A DNA stretch of 64,000 bases, taken from NCBI RefSeq assembly GCF_002727185.1, contig NZ_NIZW01000002.1, positions 372,001 to 436,000 on the forward strand, given 5' to 3'. A model generated the notes under the pieces. The model made no database searches. It was not told where the DNA came from and saw nothing but the letters and a program-made list of their open reading frames with translations. This DNA comes from Rhodopirellula bahusiensis (GTDB taxonomy: Bacteria > Planctomycetota > Planctomycetia > Pirellulales > Pirellulaceae). The translations under genes were made by a program, and so were the position numbers. Shown piece by piece: positions 12,201-19,000 of this stretch; position 1 is the stretch's first letter, and each line of letters opens with the position of its first letter.

Positions 12201-14339
12201 GGGACATCGCAAACGTATGGTTTGTACTTCTTTGGCGAGAACCATTATCGCGTCTGGCTACACAACGACGAATTCACCGGCCACAAGTTAGTACAGAATC
12301 GATTTGGTGACGAACAGACTCAGTGGCACCAGCTGAAATTGACCTACGATGCCGACACGATGACTGCAACCTCCTACATTGATGGCGTTGCAGTCAACAC
12401 TGAATCAGTGATCATGGATCGTGCCATTATTCGTCTGAACATGAAGGATGGAAACAATCTTGGTCCGACGCCAGCAACGATTGAGTTCGATAACTTTCAG
12501 TTCAGCTACGGGGCAGCCATTGCGTCAGGGAGTTCAACCATCGACGTGACTGATGACGACGTGGCAGAATTGGGACTTTCGATTGCTGACGCTGAGATCT
12601 CGGAAAATGGGGGCCAAACCACTGCGACGGTCAGTCGCAACACCGATACGACGAACCCGCTCACGGTGACAATTGCGACGAGTGACAACGGGGAAGCACG
12701 TATTCCACTTGCCGTGACAATTCCCGCAGGCCAAAGCGTGTCCGACCCGGTCCCTATCTCCGGCGTAGACGATCGGATTGTGGACGGAACCCAAACCGTC
12801 ACCATCACGGCGACCGCAACTGGTCACGCGGGCACCGACGGGACTGTTGATGTTACGGACGACGATATGCCACCTTCGGTCATGGTTGATATCATCGACA
12901 CGCAGCTCTTTGATGGAGACGACGCAAGCAACGTCACATTCACCTTCAGTGCTACAACAACCGACTTTGACGTCGGCGACGTGGTCGTGACCAACGGAGC
13001 GATTTCAAATTTCGACGGTAGCGGTACGACGTATTCGGCAACATTCACTGCCGTGGATGGATTCGATGGAACCGGAACCGTGTCCGTCAACGCTGGCAGC
13101 TATTCGGATGCGTTTGGCAATGCGGGATTAGCTGCCTCGGATTCGGTTGACATTGACACGCTCAATCCCGAGGTGGTCGTGGACATCGTCGATACGGTGC
13201 TCAATGAGAATGACAGTACATCCGTCGTCACGTTTACAATCAGCGAAGACGTCAGTGGCTTTGAGGCAGCGGACGTGTCGGTGTCCAACGGAACGTTGTC
13301 GGATTTCTCGGGAAGCGGGATGAATTACTCCGCGACCTTCACGGCGGATCCAACAGTGGACGGCATCGGGACCATCGACATCCCGTCAGGAAGCTTTACG
13401 GATACCGCGGGCAACTTTGGTAATGGGAGCTCAGATACCGTCGTGCTGGAGCGGCCGCCTCAAGCTCCCGAGGACATTCTTCTCGATACTGACTCGGTCA
13501 ACGAGAATCTAGACACCTCGGCAGCCGACCTGCTATTCGCAAACTTGTCCGCCGTTGACGCCGACGAGGATGACACGCACGGTTATGAGCTGGTCTCGGG
13601 GGTTGGCGATACTGATAACGGTCGTTTCCTAATCACGGCGGACCAACTGCTCCTCCGACAGAGCGAAGTGCTTGATCATGAGACTCAAGCAAGCTACTCC
13701 GTCCGTGTGCGCGTCACCGACGGTGCTGGCCTGGTATTCGAGAAGTCGTTGACGCTCGGGGTCAACAACCTTGTCGAGGTCACCAAAGAAGACATCACGG
13801 TAGGTGACGGCACGCCCCAGCGATCACGCGTGGAATCACTGTCCATCCAATTCGACGCTGAAGTAACAATTGCCCCGGGCGCATTCACCGTCATCAAACG
13901 CGGCCCAGACGGAGGCAACGTGGACGTCGCCTACATCACCCGTCTGGACGAAGACGGCCACACCATCGCCGACCTCACCTTCAGCGGAACCTTCGTCGAA
14001 TATGGTTCGCTAGTCGACGGAAATTACCAACTCACGATTGATGGAACTAAAATCGTGAGTGTAGACGGATTTGGATTCGATTCCGATGGCAATGGAGTTG
14101 ATGGTGACTCACTGAGATTCGGGGATTCTGCCACGGACGCGTTTTATCGACTGTTCGGTGATACTGACGGTGACAGAATCGTGACGTCACCTGACTTCAG
14201 CAGATTTGTTGACCGGTTTGGTATTCAGGTCAATGACCCAATCTCAGACGCATTGGACTTCGATCAAGACACGATTGTTTCATCGATCGATTTCAGCGAA
14301 TTCGTCAAAAGATTCGGATTTTTCTTCCCGTTCGAGTAG
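243..14339 (+). CDS. giant LEPR-XLL-type secreted repeat protein with dockerin-like C-terminus
   Basis: The ORF is open from a TTG at 153. I prefer ATG 243 (or 237) because GGAG lies 9 bases upstream and the basic N-terminus then leads straight into the planctomycete LEPR-XLL-type motif (LEDRRVLA, residues 37-44), thought to mark exported giant proteins. By base position: about ten tandem ~110-residue Ig-like repeats at 385-3630 (recurring SPTNA, VTFSEPV, GSGDTYTVTV, DKTAP); Calx-beta domains near 3634-3975, 5890-6235 and 11310-11660; SBBP/propeller-like repeats 4470-5880; delta-60 repeats 8216-9380; a GEVED-like acidic domain 9430-9960; a CSLREA motif near 9990 followed by a right-handed beta-helix to about 11290; a concanavalin-like domain 11945-12530; a cadherin-like domain 13450-13780; and two EF-hand-like dockerin segments (DTDGDRIVTSPDFSRF and DFDQDTIVSSIDFSEF) at 14155-14330. 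It is probably a calcium-binding surface adhesin or matrix protein. No enzyme domain was recognised. Confidence 0.9.
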   Translation: MRSWLTNKSGRQRSDRKSRKRIRAQRYRRQQLRMEMLEDRRVLAGPGPEVLSIVRADANPTNANSVAFTVTFDEAVAGVDASDFAIDATGLAFASVDSVSGTGDTYTIDVLTGSGHGSLSLDLIDDDSIVRVSGNGKSLKGNQDGSFTTGEIYTIDKSAPVANSITLIGTPTASAATIEYNVTFSESVNGVDQNDFSVIANGVTGAGVNSVNGNGTSYVVEVSTGSGQGTVQLALNDNDTIVDLATNPLGGVGVGSQQTGPVHAVEHSPPSVVSITAVQSSPTNADLVDFTVVFSEPVQSVGLNDFTLTTGGGITGAMLTNVVGSTDTYTVTASTGNGDGTIQLGIADPPTITDTSGSPLPTTSLTSSPVTIDKTAPAFFNMSALDLSPTNLQEVRYRITFEEPVVGVSVNNLEPRISFPDPNDTISGVFVANVTGSGDTYDVLLNTGTGTGSVSLRLSNDGNFSDLAGNSPNAINGIGLVYQIDRIAPTIESVVLEDPSPTNATSLSFLVTLSENVTAFGLGDIAIDQTGFPDAIVSSTQSVSGTQKRVLVSPGSGEGTISLDVISRSTATDFAGNQLVTPANDFEAYVVDRLGPQVDSISLVGTSNTSAASIDFDVVFSEPVSNVTASDFGLVGTGISGASIANVVGTGAEYTVTVSAGTFDGAIGLNAVTGGTVTDDFSNPLGSGFTGPVATIDRAAPSVLSVSAPVSSTNASTIDYTVRFSETVTGFTASDLTLVSGGAITSASINPVTGSGDTYTVTVNTGSGDGTIGLDVNAAASIVDAAGNSLVSGLSGDVVSIDKTVPTITTFASATALLTNTDNILFDVVFSEPINSFDVNDLMLTTTGLVGASIAQVSGSGTTYSIRVETGTGDGTTRLSLGNAPTIFDPSGNAVPATATQSELVTIDKTAPTTMSISGVSPASDTLTNASTIQYEVVFAEPVTGITPSAFYPHTDQTGNLSGLTVSNVSGSGDTYTVTIDIGGGQGPLLLGIDNPAGLIKDLAGNSIAYIQGAGTNYIVDLIAPEVESITRASASPTSSQSLDFNVLFNESVLNVDTGDFELAVSGVTGAMIDSVSGTGASYVITVTHTGGNGTLGLNYKAASSVNDAAGNLVSGGVTTGEVYTISTASFSIVATDSTKSEGDVGTTPFTFTVTRSDDTTGTASVDYSITGSGVDTTDADDFGGTFLSDTVIFADGEATKTIAIDVTGDGDVEADEGFTVTLSNPSSPATISSWTANGTIVNDDVIQTFAPVVTLPSLAVTFVEGDGPLLVDPSATVVDSDSPDFDGAVLTLEITNNASADDQLLINNQGAGPGQVGVSANVISYEGVAIATFSGGAGTTPLVISFASGSTPGAAQAVLRNAQYSNASDSPSTLPRLITATIVDGDGNQSTATSVELAFDFAIAVSTTEFSSIQGVGRDAAGNLYVGGRFTGTADVDPGPSEVLLTSTAGSQDAYIASYTSAGVLRWVQQFGDTGSDDVLDIEVTASGNVFAVGAFAGTVVFDSGAGSASFVADGPRDNYLLRLNSDGGLVASGSFGGDTSDIALDSDGNLVLTGSYTRTADIDPSPGTFFLPDAGSTGNGNSFYLKLNPNLHFVWAKSIEQVGGTYQVGDWGTAIATDSSGNVYALGEYRANFDFDFGPETFQLSTSSDTNPDIYLLKLTSMGDFVWANSWGSTEFDVGRALAVDKNDNIVVAGAFGGTNVGGTTASTDFDPGPGTDIQTSVGVYDMFVSKFDSDGAFQWARTAGSTVNESAGTIATDSLGNVVAGVSFYRAIDFDPSANVFEIDPVGSASGFWGLSPDGDFRFASHLAPEASSAYNGLGALKIDQNDYLLAAGYFSGGTDFDPGGGTFAIPASSDGSFLLGLDVVGLPANQTVNVVAIDPEFAIAATDASKNEGDAGSTEFTFTVTRSVNTEGPANIDYFVTGSGANQANASDFGGNFPSGSVEFADGETQQVITVDVSGDLMVEGDEYFTVALSNPSVPATFTTASADGVILNDDFAGFEISEPGEMFAWSGSGETGTDPFGLPFVSSNTTSFPSWGMPGFGTGVATFPAPGSFDGFRVSFSGLPSDVTINESHGNTVLNVDPFSANDRWNKEVTGNSVLFTSPDPVTKRLDQGDRMFVSVIFTGDFDPTALQFDVEYLDSTNPVGTVVTEAGSTDTFMVALTAQPESDVVVDVTSGDVGEATVNRSTLTFTNQNWNVAQTVIVTGIDDALIDGDQNTAITLSVNDLDSDDLFDALADQLVAVTTIDDEVATVVSIDVAPMLVGEDDSETMVYTLSRTGDMSGTLTVNFTTSGSASSATDYTTSHTGTVTFAAGSATATVTVDATPDSIPEGNETVVLTIDPNNDYVVGSAGSATGTILDNDDPGVGQLVGIDLGENNPTDDSPTNWNASFLLNFSLNDLIAEDGQPTGIDVVSQFSSGGGIGNTILNAATIPSHTQSLSKIDDVYVGTAGVPYAATFSGLVAGASYRVYVVAHSGVFGNGNTQTVTIAGESGSEVSFTQVLTSQNLHVNGEKGSDLRALESYAEVVTASSSGDITVDVTPNTGDNVSLAALAIQQISGSTEPLSVAIAPASISENGGSATVTISRATDTTNSLDVVITNSDPSEASVPLTATIPAGQNSVDVTLNALNDTAVDGTQSVTITASVVGGIADGMPGLDDSFGTFGKADTQLDSQYQPPHGVIASLPDGKILAASEASTEFELIIQRFNADGSSDTSFGTGGVVVPTVASGTAPLDPTEPFPKSIEVAPDGKFYIGGVLANGAETPFLARFNPDGSLDSSFGVGGIADLTSVGLVSIEGMDLTDDGKLLVALSSNNSSLFRAMRINPDGQLDASFGTAGVAGFPNVFSEAIDVASLSNDNFLLLGDDGRMIRGDQFGNVDPTFGNEGEAFVPFTSATKVFTDLLVDREGNIVIAGTATESFADDFTLARFSSDGVLDPSFDSDGLVTLDVAGSDDFATSLEIGIDGKLFVVGYTTPVGGNRAAVVRLNSDGSLDSTFDGDGRLVTSLGSNSSQLTLASAMTPDASLLVLGGNLSDIQIAKISSGVIPFSGSSSVDVTDDDASSFDFGDAPIGYPVTLADSGASHDVTAGGPFLGFLADAELDGVNSSEAKFDEENGSDDEDGVVFTSGVVFAAADATLTGTVVVELQNADPLSNRLDAWIDFNRDGDWADPGEQIFTSFDLGTSDGGQVLSFAVPQDTGDNVVSGNTYARFRVSTLGGLGVTGTAADGEVEDHQLTIVSAAPLIVDTLTDESDGDFSPGDLSLREAIELANFKAGADTIEFATALSGGTITLTVDQLEVTDDLTITGLGSSSMTISGGDAFRVFQSLNVGSFELQGLTITGGRPSNTGSPNSGAAIFSSGDLMLTDVVITGNVAGGSLGDGGGIMHSNGDLTITDSVISNNTTTAPSALGGGIHSLGSNVLIQDSLIDGNAMTGDLSVGAGVLVINGNLTLTQSTISSNMSSADSVTGGGVTVGGGNLTILGSTISGNSVTGSGGGVAFDGLGFTATVTNSTVSGNSAGVYGGGIANFAGSFDLNHSTVTNNSAPADNGGGVASFTSSQTSAIVTTIYSSIISGNGISDVDQIVFAGPAAPLDSVFSDGFNVIGNGTAVPDRFTGPSDQTFVVNPGLNPLADNGGPTLTHAVLASSPALDAGDTTSTENLEQRGTGFPRLSGSNVDVGAFERDSTTLPQFSITATEATKLEGDSGLTKFTFTVTRSGDTSGAASVDYQVSGNGANAADANDFTGVLPGGTLAFDDAQESMLITIDVTGDVLAEADEGFRVTLSNASASSTIDVATADGMILTDEAPGLTVDIIAASISENGGSTTATVTRNTDTTEELIVTIAASDTSEVTLPQTVTIPAGQATSAPFVINGIDDAVVDGTQTVTITASTSTVSSLAQQYVDDFSGPTIDSFWNVSAGIPDSTITQVDGALRIHSPTAPSTFADSKVESATIFSGSDFEASVDFRVPEGNAMAWLTLGRRPQGQGTSQTYGLYFFGENHYRVWLHNDEFTGHKLVQNRFGDEQTQWHQLKLTYDADTMTATSYIDGVAVNTESVIMDRAIIRLNMKDGNNLGPTPATIEFDNFQFSYGAAIASGSSTIDVTDDDVAELGLSIADAEISENGGQTTATVSRNTDTTNPLTVTIATSDNGEARIPLAVTIPAGQSVSDPVPISGVDDRIVDGTQTVTITATATGHAGTDGTVDVTDDDMPPSVMVDIIDTQLFDGDDASNVTFTFSATTTDFDVGDVVVTNGAISNFDGSGTTYSATFTAVDGFDGTGTVSVNAGSYSDAFGNAGLAASDSVDIDTLNPEVVVDIVDTVLNENDSTSVVTFTISEDVSGFEAADVSVSNGTLSDFSGSGMNYSATFTADPTVDGIGTIDIPSGSFTDTAGNFGNGSSDTVVLERPPQAPEDILLDTDSVNENLDTSAADLLFANLSAVDADEDDTHGYELVSGVGDTDNGRFLITADQLLLRQSEVLDHETQASYSVRVRVTDGAGLVFEKSLTLGVNNLVEVTKEDITVGDGTPQRSRVESLSIQFDAEVTIAPGAFTVIKRGPDGGNVDVAYITRLDEDGHTIADLTFSGTFVEYGSLVDGNYQLTIDGTKIVSVDGFGFDSDGNGVDGDSLRFGDSATDAFYRLFGDTDGDRIVTSPDFSRFVDRFGIQVNDPISDALDFDQDTIVSSIDFSEFVKRFGFFFPFE

Positions 14340-14345
14340 ATTGCA

Positions 14346-14999
14346 ATGCACTTAAATTGTTTTCGGCAAGTATTCATCGTTGCCGGCTTCGTTTGTCTTA
14401 TGACTCCGACAGCGAGTGCGGCTATCGTGGTACGTCTTGACTTAGACTTGACCACGGTAGGAATTCAAGACTCCGTCTCAATCAACGTCGGCGAGAATCG
14501 CTCGGTTCAAGCAATTATTGAACTTACCGATACATCGTCTTTGAGTAACTACAATTTTTCTGTGAGTTACGACGATGTCGCGCTTGATTTTGTGTCCGGT
14601 TCGGACGATGCGCCACCAGCGTATACGATTGATAATCCGTCGCTCCTGATAAGTTCTGAAGACGATGCCGGATCCGCACTGATCGATTTGATCGACGGTG
14701 CCACGCTACCGGGCTTAGGGCTTGCGGCTCCGAACCAATTCGTAGTTGCTGAGTTTCAACTTGGAGCAGAAATGGAAAGTCCGGGAGCGCAACTGCTTCC
14801 GGGAGTCGGCGGCTTAGGAAATGCGTTCTTCGATAATGGTAACGTTGACGTTACCAACGAGGTTCAGTTTTTTGGTGGCACGATCGAAATAACGGCTGTT
14901 CCTGAGCCCTCGTCAATAGCATTTATCAGTGCCTCGTTAGGCGCTTTTGCTTTGCGTCGTAGGCTAGCTCTAAACAAACATGTAGACAACGTTAGTTAG
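14346..14999 (+). CDS. cohesin-like PEP-CTERM sorting-domain protein
   Basis: This 217-residue protein starts six bases after the giant gene's stop, so the two are probably co-transcribed. The N-terminus is a signal peptide ending near TASA-A. The body looks like a cohesin or other choice-of-anchor beta-sandwich: a VSINVGENRSVQAIIEL strand, then YNFSVSYDDVALDFVSGS, and a late VVAEFQLGA strand. The C-terminus is a PEP-CTERM signal: VPEPSS, a hydrophobic helix, then RRR. Family knowledge says PEP-CTERM tails are processed by an exosortase, which places the mature protein outside the cell. Because the neighbour ends in a dockerin-like repeat pair, a cohesin-dockerin partnership is an attractive inference. 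The cohesin call rests on pattern only. Confidence 0.8.
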   Translation: MHLNCFRQVFIVAGFVCLMTPTASAAIVVRLDLDLTTVGIQDSVSINVGENRSVQAIIELTDTSSLSNYNFSVSYDDVALDFVSGSDDAPPAYTIDNPSLLISSEDDAGSALIDLIDGATLPGLGLAAPNQFVVAEFQLGAEMESPGAQLLPGVGGLGNAFFDNGNVDVTNEVQFFGGTIEITAVPEPSSIAFISASLGAFALRRRLALNKHVDNVS

Positions 15000-15845
15000 T
15001 CCCTGACCCCAACCGGCTGTGTCCAGGCTGTTGTTTTTGGTTGTCGAAGGAGGGGGCGTGGTGGTCGCTGGTGCTCGTGATAACCGCTCGGACGTAAAGC
15101 TCATTTTCAGTCATCGTGTATGAAGCTTGCGGACCTTCGACAGAACCGACGACCTTGCCGATTCTTGAGAGATCCTCGGCGTTTGACTCCTCGTGGAGAA
15201 GCGTGGCGATGAAATTTGTTCGATATTTTGCGCCGTCTTCATCGTTGATCTTGATCGATGGCGTTCGAGTCGATTCCTCCAAGGTGACGTCGTCGAGCAT
15301 GACGCCGCTTGACGCGTAGAAGTCGCCCTTTTTCATCGCTCGGATCAAGTGCTCCGGTGTCAGGTATTGGCTGAGAACCACCACCCAGCCACGGCCCGGT
15401 CGCGATCCCGGTTTGCAGTGGTACTCGTGGCTGTCATCGGAAGCCATTCCCATCATCGGAGGAACGTTCAATTCGGTTTGCCGGATCGCGTTGACGAGAT
15501 CCCAAATCCGCTCGACACCGGGATAATCGTCATCGCCGAGATGGTTGACTCCGGGGTGTCCGTTGTAGACCTCGAAGAAGCGTTCACTCACAATCGCAGC
15601 AAGATCCTCGTGCGAGATCGCATATCCAAAGTTTGGATCGTTCAAGTGCGGCGGAATTTCGCGACCGTGCGCCTTTTTTTGCGTTCTAGAATCGCTTGCA
15701 GATTGTTTTGCATCGCTTCGCGAACGGTCGCGGCGCCCGCCGGCGGAATCACTTCGGCCAGATTCGTTGCGTTGATGTGAACCGGTTTGCCTTCTGCCCT
15801 GTCGCTGATTTCTTCCGCCTGGATCAGAGGCCCTGATTTTCTCAC
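14992..15845 (-). pseudogene. 5'-truncated, frameshifted PHP-domain (metal-dependent phosphoesterase) gene remnant
   Basis: Two minus-strand reading frames (15845-15642 and 15645-14992) together encode the second half of a PHP-type protein: AEEISDRAEGKPVHINATN, VREAMQNNL, NDPNFGYAI, FFEVYNGHPGVNHLGD and MASDDSHEYH. The first ~120 residues, which should hold the HTHS metal-binding motif, are missing upstream. The frames are broken at an A7 run (T7 on the plus strand, 15672-15678); one extra A would join ...ERKKK to AHGREIPPHLNDPNFG. Near the 3' end a second shift is likely, because the alternative frame reads AWTQPV, the usual end of such proteins, whereas the open frame runs into unrelated residues. 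The 3' end overlaps the end of the cohesin-like gene tail to tail. I regard it as a decayed gene, though a sequencing error at the A-run could explain one of the lesions. Confidence 0.75.
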
Positions 15846-16007
15846 TGCGGTTGGTACAGAAAAGGGGAGCAGGTCACCTTCTGCGAATCTTCACTGGATT
15901 TGCATGGAACTCTGTGAGGAACGTTTGCAGCAACTTCATTTTCGATCGTCAGAATCCGCGGGACTTACATCGTCCCCCGTTCTTACCATCGAATTTGGAT
16001 CACTCTC

Positions 16008-19000
16008 GTGGCAAAACGATTTCTTTCCCGTCGTTCGAACCAACGCCGTCAGCACCTGCGTGCGGGATTGCAAGCACTCGAATCCCGCCAAATGTTGGCT
16101 TCTGATTTCTCGTTGCAACTGCTCCACGCCAGTGATTTGGAAGGCGGCGTCGATGCGATTTCGGATGCACCCCACTTCGCGGCGATCGTCGACTCGTTGG
16201 AAGCAGAAGCTCAAACCGAAGGGCGTGGGTCGCTGTTGGTTTCTGCCGGTGATAATTTCATCGGAGGCCCCTTCTTCAGTGCGTCAGGTGACGGCAGTCT
16301 GCGTGCTCCGTTGCAAGAGGCGGCTCAGAACACTTTCGGTGAAGCCGGACTGACCAACATCCGCGAAGATGGTGGTCGAGTTGATCTGTCGATCATGAAT
16401 TTGCTCGAGTTTGATGCCTCGGCTCTCGGGAACCATGAATTTGATTTCGGTACTGACACTCTCGGCGGACTGATCGGTACCGACATTCGCGGCGCGGGAC
16501 TTGGTGACGTGCGTTGGCTTGGTGCCCAGTTCCCTTACCTCAGTGCGAACCTGGATTTCTCCGGTGATCCAAATTTGGCGGGACTGTTTACCGCCGATGT
16601 TTTGGCAACCACAGACTACCAAGCGGATCTCGGCGATTTGGCAGCCACAGCGGCTCAACCCAAAATCGCTCCCGCAACCATCGCGGAAGTGGATGGCGAA
16701 TCAATTGCGATCGTCGGGGCAACAACGCAGTTGCTCAGTCAAATTTCGTCTCCCGGCGGAACGGTTTCCAACGCCGGTGGCACCAATGACATGCAAGCGT
16801 TGGCAGATGTTTTGAATCCGATCATCGCGAATATTGTTGATGGCGACGATGACATCGCGGGCAATGGCGATGACGTCAACAAAGTCATCTTGGTCAGCCA
16901 CCTGCAACAGATTTCGCTGGAAGAAGAGTTGGCCGGGTTGCTCAACGGTGTCGACGTGATCGTCGCAGGCGGGTCGGACACTCTGTTGGCTGATCCACAG
17001 GATACGCTGCGTGCGGGTGATGTCGCGGAAGGGACTTATCCGCTGCAAACTACCAACGCCGATGGCCACCCGACCATGATCGTCAGCACCGATGGCGAGT
17101 ACAGTTACGTCGGTCGTTTGGTTGTTGACTTCGATGTCGATGGCGTGCTTTTACCGGACATGCTGGACTCAACCGTCAGCGGTGTGTTCGCAACCGACGT
17201 AGCGGGCACCTTGGCGGTTACCGGCGAAACGGACATCGCAGACGCAATCGCGGGCAGCTTCAAAGCGACCGAAGTCAACAAGTTGGTCCAAGCCGTTCGT
17301 GGTGTCGTCACAGCAAAGGATGGTGAGATCTTTGGTGCGACGGATGTGTTCTTGGAAGGACGTCGTGCCGAGGTTCGAACGGAAGAAACCAACCTGGGTA
17401 ACTTGACCGCAGATGCCAACTTGGTCGCGGCTCGTCAATTGGACAGCACCGTAGCGGTGTCGATCAAAAACGGTGGCGGAATCCGAGCCGCGATTGGTTC
17501 GATCGATGGTTTGACGGGAGAAACCTTGCCCACGGCAGCCAACGCGGAAGCCGGCAAAGACGCGGGGGAGATCTCTCAGCTGGACATCGAAAACGCGTTG
17601 CGATTCGATAACGGTTTGACTGTGATGACGGTCACGGCCGCTGACTTGAAACGCTTGATCGAGCACGGCGTGGCAGCGACCGATGCGGCTGGCAATGCGA
17701 CACCGGGGCAGTTTCCACAAATTGGTGGGGCCCGGTTCAGCTTTGATCCGAGCCGACCAGAGCTTGTGCTCGACGCCAGTGCCAACGTCATTCAGGAAGG
17801 CGAACGTATTCGCAGCCTCGCGTTAGTTGATGACTCCGGTGAAACAATCGACGTTTTGGTTCAAGACGGCCAATTGATTGGCGACCCGAACCGAGCGCTC
17901 CGGCTCGTCACTCTCGATTTTCTCGCCGGTGTGTTCTCTGGTGGTTCGCCCATCGGTGGCGACGGCTATCCGTTCCCGGCGTACGGAACCGACATGGTTC
18001 ACCTCGACGGGGCTGGTTTGGCCGACGGTGCCTCAACCGTTTTCACCACCGGACGTGAACAAGATGCCTTGGCCGAGTTCTTGCTTTCAAACCACAATCC
18101 GGATGCCGGGACGACGGCTTTCCGCGACAGTGAAACATCACCGCTGCAGGACCAACGCATTCAGAACTTGGCTTTGACGCATGACACCATCCTGACTCCG
18201 TCGAGCATTGAGAGCTTCAAGATTTCAGTGGCGGGCACATTCAAAACGGGAGTCTTCGACGAGTCAGCCGCTGAGATCGTCGCTCACGACCCTGAATCAC
18301 AACGCGTGTTCTTCACCAACGCCGATGCGAATGAAATTGGCGTGCTGGACATCAATGATCCGAGCAACCCAACCGCTCTTTTGCCCATCACGTTCCCAAG
18401 CGGCACCGGCGGTGTGAACAGCGTCGCGGTTTCGGGCGGCATCGTGGCGGTGGCTGTGGCCGCGCAGGATCACACGAACCCCGGTGGCGTGTTGTTCTTC
18501 AGCATCGACGGTAGCTTGCTGGGCAGCGTGACCGTTGGCGCCCTGCCGGATTCTTTGACCTTCTCGCCAGACGGAATGAAAGTCGTCGTGGCTGGCGAAG
18601 GTGAACCGGATGACTTGGAAGACCCCAATCCAATGATCGATCCGATGGGGACGATCAGCGTGATCGACCTGGCACGATTGCGTCGAGATGGTTTCATCAC
18701 TTCCTTCGATGTCACGACGCTCGACTTCACCGCTTTTGATGGACAAGAAGACGCACTGCGAGCCTCGGGCGTTCGCATCTTCCCCGGTCGATCCGCTTCG
18801 CGTGATTTGGAACCGGAATACGCCAGCGTTTCGGCAGACGGAACTCGTGCTTTCGTCACGCTTCAAGAAGCCAACTCGGTCGCGGTGGTTGACCTCACCG
18901 TTCCCGCGATCATCGACATTCAACCACTCGGCGTGAAAGATCACTCGTTGCCGGGCAATGGCATCGACCCGAGTGACCGTGACGATGCGATCGCCATTGC

